Below the pieces are notes generated by a model. The model was not told the DNA's origin and did not search any database. It saw only the letters and a list, made by a program, of their open reading frames with translations. Shown here piece after piece: positions 50,001-62,000 of a stretch of DNA of 64,000 nt; within the stretch, counting starts at the first letter, position 1, and each line of letters opens with the position of its first letter. A program made the translations under genes and the position numbers. Source of the stretch: Cladopsammia gracilis. Its lineage: Eukaryota; Cnidaria; Anthozoa; Scleractinia; Dendrophylliidae. The DNA lies in contig JAJGOT010000138.1 of assembly GCA_022457155.1 (NCBI GenBank), positions 652,001 through 716,000 of the forward strand, read 5' to 3'.

Positions 50001-53000
50001 AAAAATGTGTCCGTATTAACGGCTTACCGCCCCGCTTACTCATCGTACTACTTTTAAAATATATGTACCTGGATTTTTGAAAACGATGCTACTCTGTTGA
50101 TGTGTCTGAGACAGTACAATGTACTCCGACAAAATAGAAAAGATGGGTTTGTCAATTGTTTTTTCACCATTTTTTCTCCTCCGCTCCCTTCCCTTTTCTT
50201 TCTCTCTCGTATGCAGGCTGATTCGAGACTGAACGTAGTTGTCCTCAAAAAAAATCAGCTAGATGCGAGCTTTAATTAATTATATGATTTGAAAATGATG
50301 CTGTATTTCATCTAAAGGAATCTCAAACAAAGAAAGCGAGTTCTCTGATCGACAGTTTAGATGAGCTCGCTCTGGACATGGCGGCCAATTCCACACAGAC
50401 AAATGCAACTGAGATGGAGAATGTTGGTAGGTATTCTATAAATCCTTAGCTTGTCACCTAGTTTACCACCTTCATTCATCCTGTACTTTACCCGAGCCAT
50501 CAGAGACGGGTTTCTCATTCCTCCTTACATGCTGAACTGCAACAAATTAACTCTGTAAAAGATTGTTGTTGTGGGCAACTATTCATGCACTGCGCCTACT
50601 GACTTGATATGGGCCGGGAATACAATCTCATGCGAATTAAATAACAATGCGTGTGAGAACTAGGCAATCCTCTATTGTTCTGCGGCATTTCGCTTTCCCC
50701 ACATGCGATTGTTTAAGTTTTCTTACTGAGAATACATCAACATATGGACAACACGCTTTTGAAATAAAATGTACTGAAACTTTATTTTAAAGCGATATTT
50801 CTTTTGTGTTGCAAGATTTTATCCAATCATGAGACTCCAAAACAATGGCCAAGAAAGGCTTCTAATTTTCCATGTTTCCCACATAGAAATTTTGCTGCAT
50901 TAAAACTCAGAATAGTTTTCACTAAAAGGGAATCAATAAGTAAACTAGAGAGAAATAAATGCACCACGTGATGAAGTGATAGTAGATTTTCATGTTTTAG
51001 CCAATGAGGTGGACGGTTTCAACAATATCACAATTAACACCTTTCTGCATTCCTTGCCGTTGGGTTGCCTTGTTCTTGCAAGGACCATTACTTAAATGTT
51101 TCCGATGGCTGTGTTTTTCTGTTTTGTACTAAACAACAGTATAAACTGGAATTGAATGAGAAATCATTAGTTATAATGTTCAATAGAAATCAATAAATCT
51201 TGCTTAGTTCCAGATAAACAGTGACTAAGAAAGAACTTGTTGTGTAGACCATAATTACAGCTAGTCAGAGTACAATATCGGCTGATGTGTGTTAAAAGTC
51301 TGTCTTAGCGAATTAATAAGAAGTTAATTATAATTGAATGTAAGCTAATCGTTCATACTTATCCTTCTAGTGATGACTGTGACGTCACTGGAACATATTT
51401 CAAGTACAAGAGGCCTGGTTATGTCACAGCAAGATGAAGGCGACGAGACGTCTGGGAACACCGTGTCTTTTCCTGCTTCTGTTTTGAAAGGAGGCTCGTC
51501 AACAGGTATGCGCTGCTACAACTTATGTGAGGAGTCCTTTGATTTGTTAGTAAGTCGTGTCTATTGAACTTGACTGAGTTGCTATTTTGCCCTAAAATAA
51601 TAGCCGCTAAGGAATAGTTAAGGGTACCGGACTTTGTGTGTTGTGGATTAGGAACCCTGTGGGTAGCCAGTGCATACTGTGGAATAAAGGAAAGGCAGAA
51701 CATAAGATGATGCCTTTGTTAAAAGAAGGTAGAAATAATGGCGATTACTGAGATCAGGAGTAAGTCGAAAAGAAAAGCTAAATGCAACCCAATTACAGTT
51801 TATTGCATAGCTTGGAAAATAACCGGGATGTCTGAGAGGGTAACTATAGACAGCAAGAAACACACCACATCGTCTCCTCAGTTATCAGCTGTTTCGTCCT
51901 TGTTAGGACTCATCAGCATGGCATAGCCATCAACATCCGTTACTCCAAGAGCGAATAATGCGTATGCGTAAGATACTGACCAAACTAGGAAGATGCTGCA
52001 ATGTGCCTGAAGGTTTATTTTATGGCAGACGTGACTGCGTAATGCGGATCCATCTCTCATCACGTTTGCCAAGGACTGTTTTGCAGTCTCCAGCCATCAG
52101 CTCCCACAAGTCTTGTGGAGCTGGGGTTTAAAGCATTGTACTGTGGCTCGCCTTTGGGTAATGGCGGAGGCTATTCGATGATGAGTCCTACCCTACACAC
52201 CTGGCTATGCTATGCTTATGAGTCCTACCCTTCACACCTGGCTATGCCGTGCTGATGAGTCCTATCCTTCACACCTGGCTATGCCGTGCTGATGAGTCCT
52301 ACCGTTCACACCTGGCTATGGTTTTCGCCCGCTCTTTACTGCCTGTAGGTGTCCTGTGTGTGACGATCATATTCTAAAATTTATAACATTGTTTCATTAA
52401 TTGCTTTTTAGGTTCCAAACCTGATTATGCTACTTTTGTTTCATATAAAACTCTCGGTCCTTTGCTGACACCAAGAGGGCTAAAAAGGTAAACGTTTTCC
52501 TGAAATTCAGTACTTTTTATAGTTTTATCAAGGATTTCTGAAAGTAAGTCACGCGATCCTTCTGAAATTCTCATCTACGCATGCGCGGTATAACAGTTTT
52601 GAAAGCCATTTCTGTAAATTTTAACCCGGTCTGATCTATTACAATTCTGTGAACAAACCTTCCCCGTTGTAGTAAGTTCGATAGCCTTTCGTCTGTCAAA
52701 TAACGAGGTAACGTAATCGTTTGCATGGCTGAATACTGATTATTTCACCAGCGTATAATCATTTGATAAAAATGACCACTAAGAATCGCAGAATTGTTTT
52801 GCTTTATAGAAAAACTCTTGTTTACGAGCAACACTTCTAAAAACTTTGATGGATCTTTGAACGGCTTTGTAACTGTAAAGAAAAACACAATCTGGAAGAT
52901 TTAAATGGAAAGTAATGTTTTGGTAAGGTATAGAGCCAAACAAATGAAATTATTTTAAATTCCTATTTTATTTTTTCCTAGTAAAGAAAATGAGCAAGGA

Positions 53001-56000
53001 AAAGAAGCACCATCCATAAACTCCGCTGTTGTATCTTTGAATCTTCGTCCACTCACTGCAAAAACGTTCAAGGAACCCGTGATAATAACATTACGACACA
53101 CTGTGGTATGTGTACTGATGAGCTAGTGAACTATTCAACTATGAATCTATATCTTATTTCATATATTTCGTTTATAATTCTCCTTTATCTTACTTCAGGA
53201 CAGCGAGGGAAGAAGCAATAAACCATCCTGTGTGTTTCTGGAGACTGACAAGTAAATGAATTGTTCTTTTAACTTAGCCCGAATGTAACGCCAGGGCCAA
53301 AGCCTACCGTTTTCATATACTTCGTTCAGCTTTTTTCACCAAGCTCAAAATTCTACAAAATCTTCGTATCCTAAATCATAGATATTCAGCAGTAAGGTTG
53401 TACTACTTCTAAAAGGTTGATTTTTATAGTGCTATGAACTAGTGTGAAAGTAACAATTTAATAACGTTTTTCTTGTGTCTGTATCCTGCGATTAGGCTTT
53501 ATTCTATTTTTGTTAGTAAACCGCCCTTATTGATTGAAATTGAAAGATATTTTTGCAAACCACACCCCGGTCCCCGAATTTATTGCCAACGGATATAAAG
53601 TGCTATTTGTAATTTGATGTTTCTAGAAATGGAAGTTGGTCAGACGCTGGGTGTCACGCTAATTCAACAAATTCGAGCCACACTGTTTGTCACTGCTATC
53701 ATTTGACAAGCTTCGCTGTGTTAATGAGCGTCAAAGAGGACATCTCTTCAATATCAGTACGTATGATAAAACTGTGTAGACGGGGTGAGGGACATCGGTA
53801 TACAGTTAAACCGCCTTTGTGTATACTAAAACACCAAGAAGGTCTTTTTCTCGTATTAATATGTTACAGCATGGATAGTTTCTTTTATTGCAGCATACAT
53901 TGTATTTGAGGAACAGGTGGCAAATACAACTCACTCGCTTAAATCAAATGCAATGTTTTTTTTCAATTTGATAGATAAATATGTTGGTAACCATTGCAAA
54001 CACTTAGGGTCGGTTATTTAAAAGACATTTAGACGGGGTTTAACAAAACCGCGGTATTAACCAATTTCAATCTGGCCAACCCTAATATTAAACGTTGTTT
54101 ATTGAAACGGTGTCAAGAAGGCATATTTCACAGACTAGAAAAATATTTATCTACTTATAATATTCCACTTATAAACAGATGTGGAGATCGTGTAATTGTC
54201 TTAAACCGTCATCGCACTTTGAGTCTTCCTGTTTCATGTAATATATCAAACACGAGGCAGTGTTTCATCAGGATTTGTGGGCTGAAAAAACGAGGCGCAG
54301 CCGAGTTGTTTGTAACCCGATGAAACACTCTTTCGAGTGTTTGATATGATATAAATGCAGAGAAAACAAAGGAATAAAATCACCAAAATCTCTGCTAATT
54401 AAGATCGGTTTTCCAAATCACGGTCACGCTGGTGATTTTCTTGGTTCAAACTTGATGAATTATTAATGATTTGAGAATTTTCTTTGCAGAAAGCGCATCA
54501 ACTGGCATTGAGTCTGATCACCTACATCGGACTGAGCATATCAATAGTAGCCTTGTGCCTCGCTTTCCTTACATTCTACTTCTTCAGGTGAGATAAAAAC
54601 TGAATTCTAAAACCATCTTATTAATCACTTTTAATTTAAATAAAACCAGAGATAGTTCACAGTCACTGTAACTCTCAGTACTTGGTTATATTGGCCGTGA
54701 CATTAGCATGACTTCACTTTTATGCTTAATTTTAAAGCAAAAAAAAAAACTTGCCTCGTCTCCAGGGGCCGGTCTAGCGCGGGAAAACAGGGATATTGTG
54801 GGTAGTGCATCAGTTCCACAAATCCACGCACACAGCGCACCACGCACCGCGCTGTAATAAAGTAGGCCTGGGAATGAGGCAGCTGAATACTGAATTATAA
54901 TGTGTACAAATACTCCGCCTCCCCTTCCTCGTTTCGATTTGACACAAAATAAAGTTTGTTTTAATCTGACAGGTTTTCGAAATCTGGCCGTACGTTTATT
55001 CACAAGAACTTGGCAGTATCATTGATTTTTGCTCAATCAATATTTTTGTTCGGCATCAACAAAACAACCAATGAGGTATGTCTAATAAACTTCTAACCAT
55101 TTATAAAGTTAGGATGTTTTTCTTCCATCAACCCTGGCAAATTTAATCACGTGACATTGTTAAATCTTTATCAGCTGGATATTCTGGCTACAAAAAGAAG
55201 TTGCTTGCTGTTCCTTATAATACCGTAAAATTCCGAGTACAGTTCTAAAACGGTCCCGTGCTTACTGTATCATTTACATGATTATGTTCGCGGGAAGGAG
55301 GCTTCTTTTCGGTTGAAAATGGTTTGGGTGTATGATTTGATGGCATCAGTTTGCGCCTAAAAGCTTGAAATGATGTGAAATTAAAACGCTTACTCTTTGA
55401 TCTGAACACGATAAGAAGCTCGTTATGAAGATGCCGATGGGCCAAGTTGGATGAATTGAACCTATCACAAAAAAGAGAATAAAACAGTGATTAACAACAC
55501 CTTGTCTCAGTTCAGATGATCACGTCTCCCACGCTTTTCATACAAAACAGAAGCAGACGTTAAATACCCAACTTAATTACTCGTGAAAAATAAATTAAAA
55601 GAATAAACTGTCGTGATCGCTACATTCTATTGATCTATTTTGCATTGATACAGTAATAATTGTTTGATTTTGTCATTTATTTCAGTTGGTCTGCAAAGGG
55701 ATAGCCATAGCTCTCCATTATTTTTTTCTGGTATCATTTGCCTGGATGGCATTGGAGGGAGTTATGCTCTATCTCATGCTCGTCAAAGTTTTCCACACTA
55801 AAACTGCACCAACAAAAAGCAAAAAGATTTTCTTTTGTCTTGGTTGGGGTAAGTAATAAGACAAAATGACTTATTATGCCTCAGTTTACGCATCTTTGTC
55901 ATACTATAACGTTTACCAGAGCTAGATGTTATCATCTACTGATCTACTCATCTATCATATCAATTGCTATTTAATGCCACAGTTATCTTTTACATGTCGT

Positions 56001-59000
56001 ATAGAGCTAGAGTTAGATCAGCAGATGCCAGCACCGATTCAGTTATTCTATCAATCCCTATCACTACTTTTCTTTAATGCCACCGTTGTTCTTACATGTC
56101 TTGGGACACGTATGTGTGCAGCGAAGTTACATTTACTGCCCACGACCGTATTTAATATGTACATCTCTATTCTCATTAGCTGAGAACACACAGCTAATTC
56201 ACTCTGGCATCGAATTGTGACGTGGTGTCTACAGACATTTGTGCTTGCAAATGTAACGTCATATCTACATACAGTCATAACTATACTGTCTATACATTCA
56301 TAAGTACTAACATGAGAGGGTGTCAAGCAAATCAAACAAATCTTGGCCCTGATAATTCTCGCTATCACGCTCAATTATTTTCCTTGATCTCACAACTTGC
56401 TCTTACATACATACAGTTTATTAACGTGAGTTCACACTTTAATAGCTAAAAAGCTATTTTACAGGTAAGCTTTTCTCTTCCTTCACGCAGGTTTACCTGT
56501 GATCATAGTCGTAACATCTGGAGTCATGTTCCATCAAGGATACGGCACACCTTCCTAGTAAGTACAATATGTTATGCATGCATCTTCCCAAGTTCAGGCA
56601 ACTTAGCGCTGTAAAGCAGAAAGCAAATTCATACTAAACATTTGTTGTTTAAAGCTGTAAAGCTTCATCTTTTAAATAATGATCCGCATAAGAAGTGAAA
56701 GTGCTAACGGCAATGTACGATGGAATGTCAACTTATTTTCATTGTTACAACTAGTGATCTCATTGGCCTAGACTCAAAGACCGTTAAAAAGTTAGGTTTC
56801 AAGGTGCGTTTTTTTTATTTTTTAAAGGTTTCATGTTATTTAAAACCCAATCGCAAAACATGCAAATTTTTAAAGACATTGTATTTGAGGAACTTCATCA
56901 AAGAAGCAAAATTATTAGCTATTGTCTTCTGCTATTTTGATTGGTTAAGCACGAACATTTCCTTAAATTTATCTGACGCAAATGGATATTCTTCATTTTT
57001 ATACTGAAATATAATTATAAACCATTAGCTCCTCCCCTATTCTTGAAATCAAAGACATTCTATGCGAGAAAGAGCCAATGCCGCAGAACAATGAAGTTTA
57101 ATGTAGTTCTTATGTGGAGCGTTACTTAATAAACTAGATAAAGAATAGCTGAAATAGAACTGTCGTTTTTCAGGATTTGTGACATAAACATGGATTTTCT
57201 ATTGGGGATGTAATGGTCGCATTCATGGCTTTAAAAAAGAAAAGAGGCAAAATTCTATTTCAATTACGTTTGATCTATCGCAAATGCTGATAGTACGTTC
57301 TTAGACATTTCCAGCCGATTTCACTGCAGTCGTGCAGAGCCGGGTTTTTCAACACGATTCGCTGGCTACGATTCGCCCATCTAATTCTACATACAGTTAC
57401 ATACAGCTACATACAGTTCTACATACTGCACTGAAATCTTTATAGATTTTATGAACTCAATTTATGCGTAAATTTCCTTCACAGTTGTCTGATCATGAGC
57501 GAATCATAGCCGGTGAATCATGTTTAAAAAACCTGGGTCTCCACACTGCAGTGAAATCGGCTGTAAACATTTTAAAGTTCAGGAGTTACAAATATTTGAA
57601 ACTGTAGGTTTCAAACATTGAAGCTTTCCCGTATATCTGCTATTGATAAGAGTCGGTTTCTCGAATATCCACTATTCATAAGAGTTTGTTTGTCATGGAT
57701 CAGCCCTCAATGTGTCTATGATTTCTAACATTTTCCTAACAGTCGAGTTAAGTAAACATAAAGCCCGATTGCGGGCAACCTTGTTTACGTAAACTCATTA
57801 ATTTATCTATCGCTTTGTGTTTTCAGCTGTTGGCTTTCTCTTGATCGCGGCTTTATTTGGTCGTTTGTTGGACCAGTATTATTGGTGCTTGCGGTAAGTT
57901 AATATGAGGTTTGTGTGCTAAAATATATTAGTTTGGGATATTAAAGTTGAAAATGTAGCAAATTCTTCAACGCGTGTGAAATTTGTTAAAAAAACACTCA
58001 TGTGTTCATCGCACGTTTGGTATTAATGTAATAATTAAATGGCATAGGATAGACTAATGACGAAAGAACAGAGTGGCTTGTATAAAGGAAGAAAGATGAC
58101 CGGGAATAGGAACATAGGACTCACGGGACCAAGCAGACGTGTGCACAGAAGAGCCTGGTATAAGTACGCTATACCATGCGTGTCATGACCATTCAAAACA
58201 ACTCATTTTGAATGTATGATGCACCGCTCACGCAGGAGCTCCGCTATGTTGGTGATTTGTCACTCTCTAGACTTGATGATTGATTTAACATTACTTTGGT
58301 AACGAACCATCCATGAAACGTCACAGAAAGGAAACTTTTGGTGCCAGCTAATTTTACAGGCGCGGCTTTTCGAGGTTTATATACCAGCTGCTAAAACATT
58401 CGGCTTATTGCAACTGGAGGCAAAACGACAGCCAAGATGTTGTGTCATACGTATTTCTAACGAAGAAAAAACAATTCCAAACCTGAAAACGGGCAAATTG
58501 AAAAAAAAAAATGAAATCTCATGAAAATCTAAAGAATGAAAAGTTATGAACCCGAATGAGAACCTAAATACAGTAAACACAATAGCGAATTCCTCTTAAT
58601 GGAATTTAGAGAGATTTGATCATTACAACATTTTGCTCTTAGTTCGTCAGTGTTGTTTTTCTTTCCTTTGCAGTTCAATTTTATCTGTTTGGGGATGACA
58701 TTTAGAGTCATGGCGACTTCAGGTCCGTCAAGTAACAAAAAAAGAACAAGTAGGATACGGTAAGAATGTACTAATAACAACAAACAGGGAATATAATAAG
58801 AGCGCTTTTTACTTGAGTGTGGTAAAAGCAAAACCAAGGTAATTACTGACTGGCCAATCACAACAGACGCAGACAATCAAATGAACCAATCAGCACTCAA
58901 ATCAAATACATGTAGCCGGCTCCGAGCGCGGGAAAATGCGTGCGAACAAGTCACGATTGGTTTTGGTTTTACTTCTGATGGGTGACAGAGCGTAGCAATG

Positions 59001-62000
59001 CAAAAACAAAGCAATCGTGAAATTACTTCCTGACACTTTGTAACATTAATGCATTACGTACGTATTGCCTTAGGTATTGCCTCGTTGACTAATCAGAACT
59101 CTATGTGAAATCAGTCGACATCAGATCTAGGAATTCTCAGTAGGCCTTAGTATTATTCTCATCTCTTTTAACTTTAAAGCTGACAGCTTCATCAATTCGT
59201 TTTAATATTCTTAATTATAATATTGTATTTCCATTTATCGTATCTTTTTACTGTAGACGCTGGTCGAAAGCCTGCATGCTGCTGACCTGTATCCTTGGTC
59301 TCACCTGGCTGTTTGGTGTGTTCTATATCAATCAAGAATCGCTATTCATGGCTTACTTTTTTACTATTTTCAATGCTCTGCAAGTAAGTCGCACCGTCAT
59401 GGAAAGCTATATGACTTATATGTATCGAGTAGAATTTTCTGGATATTTCCGTAAGAGTTACAAAATTCTTCAAAATGTCATGGAAAATCCTCATCGGGCA
59501 CAAAGCAGCCACTCAGATGACGTGATGATTATATGGTTATGGTCGGTGTAAACGAAATTTGTCTTTTCTGCAACGAAATCTCAAACTCGATAATCTTATG
59601 TCTATTTTCATTCTATTACAGGGTTTATTCATATTTTTATTCCACTGCATTGGAGATGAAAAAGTGAGTATTAAGATGTGATAATAGCACCAGTCCAGTT
59701 AAGAGTCATTTTCGAAATATTTAAAGGGACACTGTCCAGCTGTTACATCGTGTTTTCATGATTATGGCCAGGAGCTTGCTTAAGGGCCCATTACACTATC
59801 TTTTGAGGTCGTTGCTAGGGAAAAATCAGTTTGCAGTAGCTCAGCAAATTTTTGCTTATATTTGATAAATGTGAACGGGAACCTTTAAGTACACCTGCGG
59901 TTCGGGTTATGACGCGTACTATTTATAACACGTCGAGCCGAGCTGTCCTCGATGAAATTCAAGATATCAACACGACTGAATTTGAGCACGTTTCTAAACA
60001 TTTCTCCATAACTAACGAGAACACAAAAAAAAGTCAGTCACAAATTGATAAATATAAATTCCCATCGAGAAATGTAATTTATTTTACCTTTTAGTCTCTC
60101 GGCTGCTTGGAAATTCTTGAAAACTCCGCTTCTTCGGTTCTGAAATCCGAAGAAGAAACATTGCCCCGCATTGATAAAAACGTATGAAGTTCCTCGAAGC
60201 AAGATTCTATTCCTTAAAGCTCTTCTTTTTTCACTATAGCGGCTTCTGGGTATCCCTTAATTAGTATCCCTGTCTTGAAAAAAAAAATCCCTGTCTTGAG
60301 TAGCTAACCGCGAAAACATGCAGGGGAAAACGATTTTGCAAACGGTTTTCTCCGCTATTATGATTTTGCAAACGGTACAAAAGAGTTTACTGTAGCTGAC
60401 GTTACCTCGACGGTGTAACCGCGCGAAAAACAAAGTGCTTTGGTTTGAAAATTGCTAAGATCCCGGATGTTTCGAGACGTCATACGCGCCCGCGAGCTAG
60501 TCCTGCGCAACGCACGGACGGACGGATGGACACACGCACGGACGCGCCCGCGAAATATTCCACTAGCCATGACCATGAAAAATGACGGGCATAGGTTCTA
60601 TGAGTATGGAGCTCCGCTATTAAGTAAACACAATTTCGTTATTTCGGCGGGACAGTGTCTGTTAAGTTACTAAGGTTTTGTTTTAATTGTCAAATTCTTC
60701 ATGCAATAACTCCATGCTCCCCCGCTTGATTCAGTTCTCAGTCAAACACTGTGTTTAGTGGCTTATTTTTCCTCCTCCCCTCCCTCCATGTTTAAGTATG
60801 CTATGCAAGCTTCCATTTCCTTGAGTGTAAAGTAAACAATTTTATCGAAGGTGATACTAAACACGACTTGACACTTTTTGACACGACTTTTTACACTTTC
60901 ATTTTAGGTTCGCCGAGAGTATCGCCGAGTGCTAGGCTGCATTGATCCTGACAAACGCTACTTGATAACCAAACCTTCGGATAGCAATAGCAAGTCAGAA
61001 TCTTCAAGATCAATGAAAAGCCACGCCGATAATTTTAAGTTAAAGAACCAGACAATGAGTAGTTCAGCATCTTCCGTCGTAAGTACAGATATAAAATAGG
61101 TTCTGGATGAATTACATCAATGATTCTACTTGTCAGTTGTTATGATTACTAAAATATTTATGTTTGCCGTTAACAATTTTTTTGTGGGAATGTTGCGTTC
61201 GGGAGATTGATTGTAATTAAAAATGAAGACCATTTTGACTGCCGTGACAGTTCATTCCCTGTTGGAATATAGCTTTGTGTATATTGATAAACAGAAAGTT
61301 ATGATCACAAAGTTATGACATATATTCGCAAGTCAGATTATTTAAAAGGAGCATTGCTTTCCGTGTTCTCTGGGAAAACAATGCAAATAAAACAATAAAA
61401 TCTGCTTGTGGATGCTCGTGTCATAGCCGAGGGTATTCAGCAGTGTGCATTATTTCCTTAGAGAACAAAAACTTTATTATTCAAAACTGAAAAGAGAAAC
61501 AATGTATTGTACCAGTATAAACTTGAAAAGGGTAGAGTAAATTGTATTTACTTGTATGCCAAAAAATATACATGTATTTTTGCGGAATCACCAAACTTGT
61601 GATTTCTCATCACAATCTATTTTTAAAAAAACATAAAATTGCCTGGGCTGGGTTGTTCAAAGCGCGGTTAAGCTAACCCAGGGTTAGCATCAATTTTGAC
61701 TTATAATTTTTGTTTGTTGTATCATCTTTTCACACAGGGAACAATTGAGAGCAAAAAAAATACGTTCGTAGTTCACGTATCAGGTACCATTACAAATTGT
61801 CTCATTTTGTTTTAGTTTCTTTGTCTTTTTGCCCAATTGTTTGCCCAATATTTCATGCAAGCCATTCTCTTGAACAATTACAGTTTCGTACTTGAATACA
61901 GTTGACCCTCCATGTGCGAGCACCTCTCGTAAACCAACACCTCTTTCAAGCGACCATTTTTCCAAAATACTAATCACTAAGTCACTAAAGTTGAAACCTG

